Assembly: GCA_030446955.1 (NCBI GenBank)
Contig: JAUJMG010000027.1
Span: 1-18,333, forward strand
Reading direction: 5' to 3'
Length of the DNA: 18,333 bases
Source of the DNA: Thermomicrobiales bacterium
GTDB taxonomy: Bacteria; Chloroflexota; Chloroflexia; Thermomicrobiales; UBA6265
Shown here: positions 1 through 8,400 of the stretch, piece by piece
Layout of the letters: each line of letters opens with the position of its first letter
How positions within the stretch are numbered: the first letter of the stretch is position 1
Made by a program: the position numbers and the translations under genes
The notes under the pieces: generated by a model
Seen by the model: only the letters and a program-made list of their open reading frames with translations
Told to the model about the DNA's origin: nothing
Database searches by the model: none

Positions 1-2
1 AC

Positions 3-335
3 TCATTCTTCGGCACCAGCGACATCGGCTTCACCTTCGGGGAGTACGAGTTCGGTGGCACCCCCTGGCTCGACACAGAGAAGCTGCTCCATCACTCTCC
101 CATCTCGTACGTGGAATCGATGAAAACGCCGCTGCTCATCATCCATAACGAGCAAGATCTCCGTTGTCCGATCGAGCAAGCCGAGCAACTCTTCGTGTTC
201 CTCAAGAAGCTTGACCGGGAGGTTACCTTCGTTCGCATCCCCGGTGAGGACCACAACCTCTCCCGAACCGGAAAGCCCAGCCGTCGCCTAGCCCGCCTCC
301 ACCATCTGATTGGTTGGTTTGACACGCATTTGTAA
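3..335 (+). CDS. S9-family peptidase (acylaminoacyl-peptidase type), C-terminal fragment
   Basis: The reading frame is open at the left edge, so only about the last 110 residues are in the window; the stop is TAA at 333-335. The fragment is the end of an alpha/beta-hydrolase catalytic domain of the prolyl oligopeptidase family (S9, subgroup S9C). It contains the stretch LLIIHNEQDLRCPIEQAEQL, which carries the catalytic Asp, followed by GEDHNLSR with the catalytic His and a closing IGWFDTHL typical of the family. The Ser nucleophile (GxSxGG) would lie upstream, outside the window. Such enzymes remove N-terminal or internal residues from short peptides, usually in the cytoplasm; the exact specificity cannot be read from this part. 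The next gene follows on the same strand after 114 nt that contain an inverted repeat. The family call is confident; a subfamily name beyond S9C-like is not. Confidence 0.88.
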   Translation, partial: SFFGTSDIGFTFGEYEFGGTPWLDTEKLLHHSPISYVESMKTPLLIIHNEQDLRCPIEQAEQLFVFLKKLDREVTFVRIPGEDHNLSRTGKPSRRLARLHHLIGWFDTHL

Positions 336-411
336 GTCGAGCGCGGCGCGGAACCTCGTGGTCCGACCGACGAAATCATGCTCCCGCTTGTCAGCGTGGC
401 GGCGCTCGACT
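335..411 (+). repeat. Long-loop inverted repeat after the peptidase gene
   Basis: AGTCGAGCGC (335-344) pairs perfectly with GCGCTCGACT (402-411); after a one-base mismatch another GC/GC pair can form. The loop is about 50 nt. The left arm begins at the last base of the peptidase stop codon. There is no following T-run, so it is not a standard intrinsic terminator. It could be an mRNA 3'-end stabiliser, a weak terminator or an attenuator ahead of the kinase gene. The rest of 336-449 shows no gene. Confidence 0.4.
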
Positions 412-449
412 CTCCCGGCTCGATGAACGTGCGCGTCTGAGGCTGAACG

Positions 450-2447
450 ATGACCACCGGCGTCTCCATCCGAACGCTCGCTGCCGAGCTCTCCCGGGAA
501 CTTCGCCTTGCCTACGGGGGTGGCTTCGAGACGCACCTCGTCAGTGGTCAGCCCCTCCGAGATGCCTTCGGTACCTTCGGGCACGACGCCGCCGTGGCCG
601 GAATCTCCCTTGAAGACGCGATGGCCGCGGCCACGGATGCCCTGCAGGAGCTGTTCGAACGGGTGGGCGGACACACTGCGGATCCGGCGACGATGGTGGC
701 AGCCGGCATCGCGCTCGCCGCCCTCGCCCGCGCCTACGGGCGTGGAGAGCACGAGGCGGTGGCCCAAGCAGCAGAATCGGCCTTGCCGACCCAGGTCGCC
801 CGGCTCGCAGCCTTACACCGGGTGAATCGGGCGGCGACCGCGAATCTCGAGTTGTCGGAGATGCTGGAGACGGTGGTCCGCGTCGTTGCTGAGACCACGG
901 GAAGTGATGCCTGCGCCGTCTTTCTGTATGACCCCGCGACGGAGACGCTCGCACTGCGAGCCGCGGTCGGCCTCAATGCGGCCTCGATCGGCGTCACCAC
1001 GATCCGGCTCGGCTCCGGCATCACGGGCCGGGCCGCCGCTGACCGCCGTCTCATCGCCGCTCCCGATGCCCACGCGCACGAGGCCTTCCTGGACAGCCCT
1101 ACGATCGGCGACGATGTGTACACGTCCCAGGTGTCCGTGCCAATGCTGCTCCGCGGTGGCCCAGACGAACGCCTCGTCGGGGTACTCAACATCCTGACGG
1201 TGGGACGGCGAGAGTTCGACGTGGACGAGATCGCGTTTGTCCAGACGGTTGCCGGTGAGCTGGCAATCAGCATCGAGAATGCGCGGCTCTATTCCTGGAC
1301 AGATGCCCGTCTCCGCCGCAAAGTCGCGGAGTTGGGCACGCTCCAGCGCGTCTCCCGCACTCTTGCCTCAACCCTGGATCTCGAGCAAGTCCTGCGGCTC
1401 ATCGCGGAGCAAGCGATTGAGCTGATCCAGGCCGATGCCGCGGCCATTTTCCGGCTCGACCATCGACCGGGAAGAGCGGCTCAGGTGCGCACGCCTACCG
1501 CAGAGTTCTATGTTGGCCAAGTGCGGGAGGTCGTTGGAACCCACCGCGACGAACTTGTGCATGAAGTCTTGCGCTCCGGCGCGGCGCGGTTGAACGACGT
1601 GTCCTATGTGGACGGGTCAAGTCCCGTCTTTTGCCTCCCGATTCGCTCGGCGCGAGAAACCCTCGGGGCCCTCTGCCTGCGGCTTCGTCACGGCGCCGAA
1701 CTGACGGAGGACGAACTGGGCCTGCTCCAGGCCTTCTCTGACTCCGCGTCGATGGCCATCGAGAATGCGCAGCTTTATCAGGACGCCCGCCACGGTCTCG
1801 AAACCGCCTCCGCACTTCTCCAGGAAATGCACCATCGCGTCAGGAACAATCTCCAGACCGTAGCCGCCCTGCTCTCGCTCCAGCTGCGCACTGCGGAGGA
1901 CGCGCCGTGGGCGACGGAAGTGCGGGAGGCCGTGAGCCGGATTCAGGCGATTGCGGCGGTGCACGACCTGCTCAGCGATGAGAACCGGCTCGCCGGCACA
2001 ACGATCGACGTCATCGCCCGCTACGTCGCGGAAGACGCTCACAGTACGTTGATTCCTCCCCAGCTGTCCGTCGAGTTCGAAATTCTCAAGAGCGAGGTCG
2101 CCGTCCAATCTCGCCAGGCCACCGTCCTTGCGCTGCTTATCAACGAACTCGTCTCCAACGCCATCAGCCACGGGTTTGAGGGTCGCCGCCGGGGCAAAAT
2201 CGCCATCAGGGCATGGAAGCAGGACGGCCTCGCCGCCGTCGAAGTCGCCAACGATGGCAAGGGTATCCCGGAAGATTTCGTGCCGGCGGAGAGCAAGGGG
2301 CTAGGGATGCGGATCGTCCACCGGCTGGTGACCTCGGACCTGCGGGGAGAGTTCACCATTCGATCGGATGAAGAGAAGACGGTCGCGACCATCACCTTCC
2401 CCCCAGCGGTCTCGGAGGAAGAAGTTACTATCGGTATGCAGTCGTAG
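450..2447 (+). CDS. Two-GAF sensor histidine kinase of the HisKA_2 type
   Basis: A 665-aa protein. Residues 1-110 are a helical region I cannot assign. GAF domain 1 spans about 130-280 and GAF domain 2 about 288-445, both ending in the usual SIENARLY/AIENAQLY helix. The phosphoacceptor region follows: EMHHRVRNNLQ has a His pair at 461-462, and by alignment with HisKA_2/HWE kinases H462 is the likely phosphorylated residue. The C-terminal HATPase domain shows an N box (INELVSNAISHGF, N565 and N570), a G1 box (DGKGIP, D602) and a G2 box (KGLGM, 616-620). No transmembrane segment or signal peptide is visible, so it should sense a cytoplasmic ligand, redox state or light through the GAF domains. 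The ATG is preceded by GAGG with a 7-nt spacing. HisKA_2 kinases such as PdtaS often signal to ANTAR-type regulators, but no response regulator lies beside it. It ends facing the convergent permease gene. Confidence 0.93.
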   Translation: MTTGVSIRTLAAELSRELRLAYGGGFETHLVSGQPLRDAFGTFGHDAAVAGISLEDAMAAATDALQELFERVGGHTADPATMVAAGIALAALARAYGRGEHEAVAQAAESALPTQVARLAALHRVNRAATANLELSEMLETVVRVVAETTGSDACAVFLYDPATETLALRAAVGLNAASIGVTTIRLGSGITGRAAADRRLIAAPDAHAHEAFLDSPTIGDDVYTSQVSVPMLLRGGPDERLVGVLNILTVGRREFDVDEIAFVQTVAGELAISIENARLYSWTDARLRRKVAELGTLQRVSRTLASTLDLEQVLRLIAEQAIELIQADAAAIFRLDHRPGRAAQVRTPTAEFYVGQVREVVGTHRDELVHEVLRSGAARLNDVSYVDGSSPVFCLPIRSARETLGALCLRLRHGAELTEDELGLLQAFSDSASMAIENAQLYQDARHGLETASALLQEMHHRVRNNLQTVAALLSLQLRTAEDAPWATEVREAVSRIQAIAAVHDLLSDENRLAGTTIDVIARYVAEDAHSTLIPPQLSVEFEILKSEVAVQSRQATVLALLINELVSNAISHGFEGRRRGKIAIRAWKQDGLAAVEVANDGKGIPEDFVPAESKGLGMRIVHRLVTSDLRGEFTIRSDEEKTVATITFPPAVSEEEVTIGMQS

Positions 2448-2448
2448 G

Positions 2449-2468
2449 CTCGGGACCAACCTCCCGAG
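2449..2468 (+). terminator. Hairpin at the end of the kinase gene
   Basis: CTCGGGA (2449-2455) and TCCCGAG (2462-2468) form a perfect 7-bp GC-rich stem with a 6-nt loop, starting one base after the kinase stop codon. No clear T-run follows. It lies in the 68-nt gap between convergent genes, where a terminator is expected on both strands, so it is a plausible but not textbook termination element. Confidence 0.45.
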
Positions 2469-2471
2469 GAC

Positions 2472-2486
2472 GAGTCTGACAGACTC
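2472..2486. repeat. 15-bp odd palindrome in a convergent gap
   Basis: GAGTCTGACAGACTC is a perfect palindrome around a central A, three bases after the preceding hairpin and 30 bp before the permease stop. It could act as a second terminator stem (5 bp with a 5-nt loop) or as a protein-binding site. Position favours a 3'-end role. Confidence 0.35.
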
Positions 2487-2515
2487 TGACTGCACCTCTG
2501 GGTTGCCGTCCTAAA

Positions 2516-3919
2516 TCAGAACGTCGCGTCGAACAGGGTCCAGCGGAGGAAGTAGAGAAGGAAGGCCCCGGCCACGACATATATTGCGGCTGGCACGTCC
2601 GCCCCCTTGCCGCGTGCCACCTTGATGACCACGTAACTGATGAAGCCTGCCCCAATGCCGTTGGTGATGTTGAACGTGAGGGGCATCAAGAGCATCGTCA
2701 GGACGACCGGAAACCCTTCCTCGATATCGGCAAAATTGACACCGCGCACGGACGCCCCGTCGCCGCTTCCGGTGCCTTCAGACAGGACGCCGACCATCAA
2801 GAAGCCGACGACGATTAGCGCCGGAGCCGTCGCCACGCCCGGGATGGCGGTGACGAGGCCAACGAACGGCAGCGAGAGCAGGAACAGCACACCGGTGACG
2901 ACGGCGACCAACCCTGTCCTTCCCCCAACGCTGACCCCTGCCGCTGACTCGATGTAGGTCGTGGCCGACGAGGCGCTTGCAGCACCGCCGGCAACGGCGG
3001 CTAGGGAGTCGACAAGGAGCGGCTTCTTGGCGTCGGGCAGATTGCCCCGCTCGTTGAGGTAACCCGCCTGGCTGCCAACGCCGACCAGGGTTCCCATAGT
3101 GTCGAAGAAGTCAGCCAGCATCAAACTCAGGACGACGAGTAGTGCCGTGAGCGCGCCCAGCTCACCGACATAGCCGAAGCTGAAATCACCGAGAAGGTGG
3201 AAATCGGGGCCGGCAAGCGGATCGTCAGGAAACACGGCAACATTGCCGGGAACGAGGAAGGCGACCAGCGTCGCGAAGATGATGCCCCAGAGAATGCCGC
3301 CGGGTACGCCGCGCGCAATGAGGACCACGGTCGCCAGAAGACCAATCATGGCGACGAAGATCGGCCAAGAGTGGAGCGGAGTCAATTCTAGGAATCCATC
3401 AACCGTGCTCGTCTCACCTGGCACAAAGGTGATCAAGCCAGCATTGCGGAGGCCAATGAAGAGGATGAAGAAGCCAATGCCGACCGCAATCGCCTTCTTG
3501 AGGCTCAGCGGCACCACATCAAGCACGTACTGTCGGACCCCGAGCAGGACGAGGATCGTGATCAGCAGTCCCTCAGTTACGACGACTCCCATCGCCTGGG
3601 GAAAGGTGAGCCCCATGGCGCCGACCAGCGTGAAGGCAACGATAGCGTTGAGGCCGAGTCCCGGGGCAATGGCGAGTGCTCGGTTGGTGTAGAGCCCCAT
3701 CGCGATCGACATGACCCCAGCCACGAGGCAGGTAACGGTTGCGACGGCCCGTGGATCGAGCCCCGAACCCCCAAGGCTCAGGATGGCCGGATTGACCGCG
3801 ATGATGTAGGACATGACCATGAACGTCGTGAGTCCCGCGAGGGTCTCCGTCCGCAGGTTCGTCCCGTGATCCGTTAGCTTGAAATAGCGCTCAAGCAAGG
3901 TTCGCCGCCCCTTGCTCAC
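2516..3919 (-). CDS. NCS2-family purine permease, AzgA (guanine/hypoxanthine) type
   Basis: A 467-aa polytopic membrane protein, full length for the AzgA branch of nucleobase-cation symporters. The N-terminus has HGTNLRTETLAGLTTFMVMS and the TM3 motif APGLGLNA (85-92). Mid-protein ADFFDTMGTLVG (269-280) and ESAAGVSVGGRTG (324-336) are the substrate- and proton-coupling motifs of this branch. FADIEEGFP and TNGIGAGFISYVVIK lie near the C-terminus. By family it imports guanine, hypoxanthine or adenine with protons. It is the last gene of the glcDEF cluster, 23 nt after glcF, so probably co-transcribed. Start choice: GTG at 3919 has no Shine-Dalgarno. A TTG at 3898 has AAGGGG nine nt upstream and would begin the protein at LLERYFKL, close to the usual family N-terminus. 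Substrate within the purines is not determined by sequence. Confidence 0.92.
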   Translation of the reverse strand: MSKGRRTLLERYFKLTDHGTNLRTETLAGLTTFMVMSYIIAVNPAILSLGGSGLDPRAVATVTCLVAGVMSIAMGLYTNRALAIAPGLGLNAIVAFTLVGAMGLTFPQAMGVVVTEGLLITILVLLGVRQYVLDVVPLSLKKAIAVGIGFFILFIGLRNAGLITFVPGETSTVDGFLELTPLHSWPIFVAMIGLLATVVLIARGVPGGILWGIIFATLVAFLVPGNVAVFPDDPLAGPDFHLLGDFSFGYVGELGALTALLVVLSLMLADFFDTMGTLVGVGSQAGYLNERGNLPDAKKPLLVDSLAAVAGGAASASSATTYIESAAGVSVGGRTGLVAVVTGVLFLLSLPFVGLVTAIPGVATAPALIVVGFLMVGVLSEGTGSGDGASVRGVNFADIEEGFPVVLTMLLMPLTFNITNGIGAGFISYVVIKVARGKGADVPAAIYVVAGAFLLYFLRWTLFDATF

Positions 3920-3942
3920 GCCGTCTGGAACGGGTGGGACTG

Positions 3943-5307
3943 TTATCCAACACGCTCGGCACCGGCGCGTGCCGATCCATCCGAGTCAATGTTCTGCTTC
4001 CCGCCATAGGCTTCATCGAGGATCTCCACGATGTGGCGAACCTTGACCCTGCTCCCGTTGCGACGGAGAGAGGCACGAAGCTGCATCGCACAGCCGGGAT
4101 TCGCAGTTACCACCTCCGTGGCGGGCGTCTCCATGACGTGGCGAACCTTGCGGTCGCCAAGGTCTTCCGCCATCTCCTTCCGGATGAGATTGTAGATTCC
4201 AGCGCTACCACAGCAGAGCGACGATTCCCGCATCTCGACGAGCCGGAGCCCCGGCACGGCACTGAGGAGCTTGCGAGGCTGGACGGCGATCCGTTGGGCA
4301 TGAACCAGGTGGCACGGCTCCTGGTAGGTCACGACCCGGTCAACAGGAACGGTTGGCGGCACGAGGTCCGTCTCCGCGAGGTGCTCGGTGACATCCCGGA
4401 CCCGGGCACTGAACCGGGCCGCTCGGTCGGCGTAGACCGCATCATCTTTGAGCAGGTAGCCGTACTCCTTCAGGGCCGCGCCGCATCCCGCCGCTGTCAC
4501 CACGATGGCGTCATCACCCGTGGCCTCGAAGGCGTCGATGTTCGCACGGGCCAGGGTTCTCGCCTCGTCCATCATCCCAGCGTGTACATGGAGAGCTCCG
4601 CAGCACTGCTGACCGACCGGCAGATCGACACTCGCCCCGTTCCGCGCCATCACCCGTGCTGCCGCCCGGTTGGTGTCAGCGAAGACCGTGCCCATCACAC
4701 AGCCATTGAACAGGCGAACGGCGCGGACGGGTTCGGGCGAGGACCAATGCTCGGCTCCGGGCACCAGGGACCGGCGGGAGACGGGCGGCAGCATGGCCTC
4801 CAGTTCCTCCATCCCCGCCAGTTTGAGCGCACCACTACGGCGCAGCAGGGCGGCCAGCCCACTTCGCTGGTAGAGGCGAAGACCGGCGACAGCTGCCCGA
4901 AGGCGTCGGCCATCACCGAAGAGCCAGCCCATCGCCACTTTCCGCGTCGCCCGTTGCCAGAAGGGGCGGGGCCGATGCTGCTCGAGTTGGGAACGCGCGG
5001 CCTCGACCAATGGCCCGTAGTGGACCCCTGATGGGCAGACCGCCTCACACGCTCGGCAGTTGAGACACTGGTACATCTGCTCGTCAAAGATCGGGTCCAG
5101 AAGGTCCAAGCGACCGTCCGCCACGGACTTCATCAGCCAGAGCCGGCCTCGGGGGGACGACATCTCTTGGCCGGTGAGCCGGTATGTAGGGCAGGTCGGT
5201 AAGCACATACCGCAGTGGACACAGGTCCGCAGCAGGTCATCGTCCGGCTGATCGTGGCCGGCATACCGGTGAAGATTTCCGAGATCCGCCTCGACTGCAA
5301 CGACCAT
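3943..5307 (-). CDS. glcF: Glycolate oxidase iron-sulfur subunit GlcF
   Basis: A 454-aa protein with two ferredoxin-type [4Fe-4S] motifs, C29-x2-C32-x2-C35-x3-C39P and C81-x2-C84-x2-C87-x3-C91P. Two cysteine-rich CCG domains of the heterodisulfide-reductase type follow, with CCG at 235-237 and 365-367. This is the GlcF arrangement: it carries electrons from the flavin subunits GlcD/GlcE to the membrane quinone pool during glycolate oxidation to glyoxylate. No transmembrane helix is seen, so it is likely peripheral on the cytoplasmic face. The ATG at 5307 has AAGGA six nt upstream and a strong AAGGAGG further up. It lies 101 nt after glcE and 23 nt before the permease gene. LutA-type or anaerobic glycerol-3-phosphate subunit C proteins share the architecture, but the D-E-F gene order supports GlcF. 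Confidence 0.94.
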   Translation of the reverse strand: MVVAVEADLGNLHRYAGHDQPDDDLLRTCVHCGMCLPTCPTYRLTGQEMSSPRGRLWLMKSVADGRLDLLDPIFDEQMYQCLNCRACEAVCPSGVHYGPLVEAARSQLEQHRPRPFWQRATRKVAMGWLFGDGRRLRAAVAGLRLYQRSGLAALLRRSGALKLAGMEELEAMLPPVSRRSLVPGAEHWSSPEPVRAVRLFNGCVMGTVFADTNRAAARVMARNGASVDLPVGQQCCGALHVHAGMMDEARTLARANIDAFEATGDDAIVVTAAGCGAALKEYGYLLKDDAVYADRAARFSARVRDVTEHLAETDLVPPTVPVDRVVTYQEPCHLVHAQRIAVQPRKLLSAVPGLRLVEMRESSLCCGSAGIYNLIRKEMAEDLGDRKVRHVMETPATEVVTANPGCAMQLRASLRRNGSRVKVRHIVEILDEAYGGKQNIDSDGSARAGAERVG

Positions 5308-5408
5308 GATCAGTCCTTCGCCTCCTTAAGGAATCTCATCCCGATACGGATGTGCTCAGATGGGATTAGGTGACGTCCGCCGCCGGGCGAAAGGATGCGA
5401 GCTGCGGC

Positions 5409-6668
5409 CTAAATCCCGCCCGCGAACCGGCCACGGTTCAAGACCCGCTGGGGGTCGAACTGCTCCTTCAGGGAGCGCATGACATCGAGTGTTTCCGGTG
5501 GTCGTCCCCAAATGTCCAGGCCCCACTTCCAGTCGGGAGGGGCTGAGAGGATCGTGACGTGATCGGCGATGGCTAACAATCGTTCTTGGAGCGCTCGTAG
5601 CGCGTCCGCGCTCCCGCCCTCAAGAAATACTCCTCGGACCATAACCGTCCCCAGCCCCATCGAACACCCGAGATAGGAGATGGTAAAACGGCGTTCGTCG
5701 GCCACGCGAGTGATGCCCTGCACGAGAGAGACAGCGTCCCGCGGCCGGACCGCGCATCGCACGAGGAGATCCGGCCGATCATCGGTCGTCTCGATCACCT
5801 GCGGCGCGAGATAGGATTCCCACCGCCGCTGGCTTTCCTCGGCGTTGAATCGTTCGGCATGACCGCCGAGGAGATGCTCCGCCTCAGCTGCGGCGGCGCG
5901 CACGGTTTGGTCGCGCCCCTCAAACCGAGCACTGGCGAACCATCCGGATTCGAATCGTCCCGCCTCGAGAGCCACGGGCTGCAACGGGCTTCGGTACAGA
6001 CGGGAAGCCGCATCGAGGGCGTCCCCGGCACTCGGAAACCCTGCGACCACTGTCGTCTCGCTCCGAGGAAGCGGCAGCACCTTGAAGTTGGCCGAGACGA
6101 TGACCCCGAGGGTGCCGAGCGACCCATGGTAGAGACGGGGCAAATCGAAGCCGGTCACGTTCTTCACGACCATGCCCCCCGCCTTGGTCACGGTTCCGCT
6201 GGGGTGGGCGACGGAGATGCCAATCAGCAGATCTCGCAGGGTGCCCGAGCCAAGGCGGCGGGGACCAGAGAGCGCTGTTGCCACCAGACCGCCGACCGTG
6301 GAGTCGGCAAGGCGGGGTACCTCGATCGGCAATGTCTGGCCGTGGTCTGCAAGAACGGCCTGGAGGTCGCCGAAGCGCGTCCCGGCGCCGGCCGAAATCA
6401 CAAGATCGGTCGGCTCATACTCGATGATGCCTCCCAAATTGGCCGTCGAGAGCGCCACGTCCAGTCGCTCGGGCAGATTCCCGAGGCCGAGCGCTGTCGC
6501 TCCGCCGACCGGCGCTACTACTAGGCCATCGGAGGCGAGCGTGGCCAGCGCCTCAGCGACCTCCCGTCCATCCAACGGCGCCACAACCTGGCCAGGCACC
6601 CTCCCGTCGATCAAGGGCGGGGAGGCCGACGCTGGTGAGGTTGCCGTTGTGGAATGGTCAGAGGGCAT
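5409..6668 (-). CDS. glcE: Glycolate oxidase FAD-binding subunit GlcE
   Basis: A 419-aa FAD_binding_4 protein, the second flavin subunit of glycolate oxidase. Motifs include the FAD loop VAPVGGATALGLG, STVGGLVATALSGPRRLGSG and GGMVVKNVTGFDLPRLYHGS followed by LGTLGV, the latter very typical of GlcE. The frame can be extended upstream to 6791, but that extension lies wholly inside glcD and encodes an Arg/Cys-rich tail unlike the family. ATG at 6668 gives normal GlcE length and overlaps the glcD stop by 11 nt, indicating translational coupling; no strong Shine-Dalgarno is seen there. It acts with GlcD and GlcF to oxidise glycolate to glyoxylate. Confidence 0.93.
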   Translation of the reverse strand: MPSDHSTTATSPASASPPLIDGRVPGQVVAPLDGREVAEALATLASDGLVVAPVGGATALGLGNLPERLDVALSTANLGGIIEYEPTDLVISAGAGTRFGDLQAVLADHGQTLPIEVPRLADSTVGGLVATALSGPRRLGSGTLRDLLIGISVAHPSGTVTKAGGMVVKNVTGFDLPRLYHGSLGTLGVIVSANFKVLPLPRSETTVVAGFPSAGDALDAASRLYRSPLQPVALEAGRFESGWFASARFEGRDQTVRAAAAEAEHLLGGHAERFNAEESQRRWESYLAPQVIETTDDRPDLLVRCAVRPRDAVSLVQGITRVADERRFTISYLGCSMGLGTVMVRGVFLEGGSADALRALQERLLAIADHVTILSAPPDWKWGLDIWGRPPETLDVMRSLKEQFDPQRVLNRGRFAGGI

Positions 6669-8118
6669 AGATACCCAGCTTTTGCGCCATTGCCTGCGCC
6701 CGAAGGGCCCGCACCTCGCCGCACATGTACCCCTTCGGGAACAGCTTTTCGGGATTGAAGCAACCCCGCGGATCGAAACTGTTCTTGACACCGGCCATCG
6801 CCGCCAAATCGTCGGCGGTGAAAACCAAGGTCATGTAATCCCGCTTCTCGGTCCCGATTCCGTGCTCACCAGAGAGTGCTCCGCCCACCTCTACGCAGTA
6901 GTGGAGCAGGTCGTGGCTGGCTTCCAGCACCCGCTCGACCGATCCCTTTCTCCGGCGGTCGAAAAGCATCAGCGGGTGGAGGTTACCGTCCCCAGCGTGG
7001 AAGACGTTGGCGATCGGGAGGTCATACTCTTTCGAGACCTCGCCGACACGACGGAGGGTCGCAGGGAGTTTGGATCGAGGCACCACAGTGTCGTGGAGAT
7101 AGTAATTGGGCGCGAGTCGGCCCATCGCCGCCAAGGCCATCTTGCGCCCTTTCCAGAGCAAATCCCGCTCAGCCTTCTCTGATGCCGTGCGGACTTCAGT
7201 TGCCCCCGCCTGGCGACAAAGAGTCGAGACCTCGTCCGCAGTTTCGCGAACGTCTCCCGTGGGACCGTCAAGCTCGATGAGGAGGACGGCGCCGGCATCC
7301 ATGGGATACCCGGCGTGGTAAGCAGGCTCGACCGCTTCGATGGTCAGCGCGTCCATCATCTCCAGTGCCGCTGGAACGATACCCGCGGCGATAATCCCCG
7401 AGACAGCGTGGGAGGCAGCATCCATGTCCCCAAACGCGGCCAGAAGAACAACGACTGACTCGGGCTGTGGCGTCAGCCGCACGAGGGCCTTGGTCACGAT
7501 GCCAAGCATCCCCTCTGACCCAACCATCGCTGCCGTCAGGTCGTAGCCAGAGCCGCCCGGTGCTCGCCCTCCGGTCCAGACTACGCGCCCGTCCGGAAGC
7601 ACCACCTCCAAGCCGAGCACATGGTTGGTCGTCACGCCGTACTTGAGACAGTGGGGCCCGCCCGAGTTCTCTGCCACGTTGCCACCGACGGTGCATGCCT
7701 TCTGGCTGGAGGGGTCCGGGGCGAAGAAGAATCCCTCGGGCAGGGCGGTTTCCGACAACTCTAGGTTGATCACACCCGGTTCGACGAGCGCCGTCCGATC
7801 CTCCCGATCGATCTCAAGGATGCGATCCATGCGCGTCAGCGAGATGATGATCCCGCCCTGCTGCGCCACCGCCCCGCCAGAGAGCCCAGTCCCGGCGCCG
7901 CGGGCCACCACCGGAAGCCCCGCCTCGTTCGCGAGCTTGACCACAGCGGCAACCTGTTCGGTTGTCGTCGGGAGCGCGACAGCAGCAGGACGCGCCGTAT
8001 CGACGGCCCCATCCACGGAACCGTCATACTCATAGACAAGGAGATCACCGGGTCGATGAAAGACACCGCCGGGACCGAGGATGCGCTCCAGCCGTTGGAC
8101 AAGGCCCGCGTGGTCCAT
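6658..8118 (-). CDS. glcD: Glycolate oxidase catalytic subunit GlcD (FAD-linked)
   Basis: A 486-aa flavoprotein of the GlcD/LDH2 family that oxidises 2-hydroxy acids (glycolate, possibly D-lactate). The FAD-binding domain shows RGAGTGLSGGA (73-83), GGNVAENSGGPHCLKYG (145-161) and GSEGMLGIVTKA (200-211). The FAD-oxidase C-terminal domain shows HAGDGNLHP (374-382), with the metal or substrate-binding histidines, and GEHGIGTEKRDYM (417-429). ATG at 8118 is chosen because a Shine-Dalgarno (GAGGAG) ends five nt before it; a GTG at 8130 would place that Shine-Dalgarno inside the gene. It is the first gene of the glcDEF-permease cluster, divergent from the EVE gene. No GlcC-like regulator is beside it. 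Confidence 0.95.
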   Translation of the reverse strand: MDHAGLVQRLERILGPGGVFHRPGDLLVYEYDGSVDGAVDTARPAAVALPTTTEQVAAVVKLANEAGLPVVARGAGTGLSGGAVAQQGGIIISLTRMDRILEIDREDRTALVEPGVINLELSETALPEGFFFAPDPSSQKACTVGGNVAENSGGPHCLKYGVTTNHVLGLEVVLPDGRVVWTGGRAPGGSGYDLTAAMVGSEGMLGIVTKALVRLTPQPESVVVLLAAFGDMDAASHAVSGIIAAGIVPAALEMMDALTIEAVEPAYHAGYPMDAGAVLLIELDGPTGDVRETADEVSTLCRQAGATEVRTASEKAERDLLWKGRKMALAAMGRLAPNYYLHDTVVPRSKLPATLRRVGEVSKEYDLPIANVFHAGDGNLHPLMLFDRRRKGSVERVLEASHDLLHYCVEVGGALSGEHGIGTEKRDYMTLVFTADDLAAMAGVKNSFDPRGCFNPEKLFPKGYMCGEVRALRAQAMAQKLGIYAL

Positions 8119-8400
8119 GCTGCTCCTCACACCGAACCGGCTGGCGAATTCGGCCGCCCTTGCACGGTTACGTCAAGACGCTCGTTCTCGCGCCGAAGTA
8201 TCACCCTAGTCGGCGGACGGGACAAGGACAGCGGAGGGTCACCGCTTCCCCTGACCTCCTATCGCAAGCATTGAAGGTGATGGGCTGCGCGATCGACTCG
8301 ATGTTGGCGCCGGTACGCGACATGCCATACTTGATGGAGCCCCGCTCATCCTACGCATTGCCCTGGACCAATCGTCGAATCATCCCCTGGGGAGGAACTC
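8119..8400. promoter_or_regulatory. Divergent intergenic region between glcD and the EVE gene
   Basis: 282 bp without a convincing gene, separating divergently transcribed units. On the minus strand a possible promoter for glcD is TTGTCC (8220-8225), 17 bp, GATACT (8197-8202), each hexamer matching consensus at four of six positions and giving a leader of roughly 70 nt. On the plus strand GGAGG at 8391-8395, five nt before TTG 8401, is a clear ribosome site for the EVE gene. I found no strong operator palindrome or riboswitch fold. Confidence 0.4.

Noticed and set aside
3934..5031. Long plus-strand frame (365 codons) opposite glcF
   Set aside because: It lies fully antisense to glcF, whose cysteine motifs are intact, and its translation is His/Arg/Gly-rich with no family features; a GC-rich shadow frame.
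6669..6791. Upstream extension of glcE to 6791
   Set aside because: The extra 41 residues lie inside glcD and are Arg/Cys-rich; ATG 6668 gives the family length and a coupled overlap.
5859..7182. Plus-strand frames opposite glcE and glcD
   Set aside because: They are antisense to strongly conserved flavoprotein genes and their translations are low-complexity Arg/Pro/Ser.
8148..8176. TTGACG (minus strand, 8171-8176) as the glcD -35
   Set aside because: No acceptable -10 lies 16-18 bp downstream; the TTGTCC/GATACT pair further upstream fits better.
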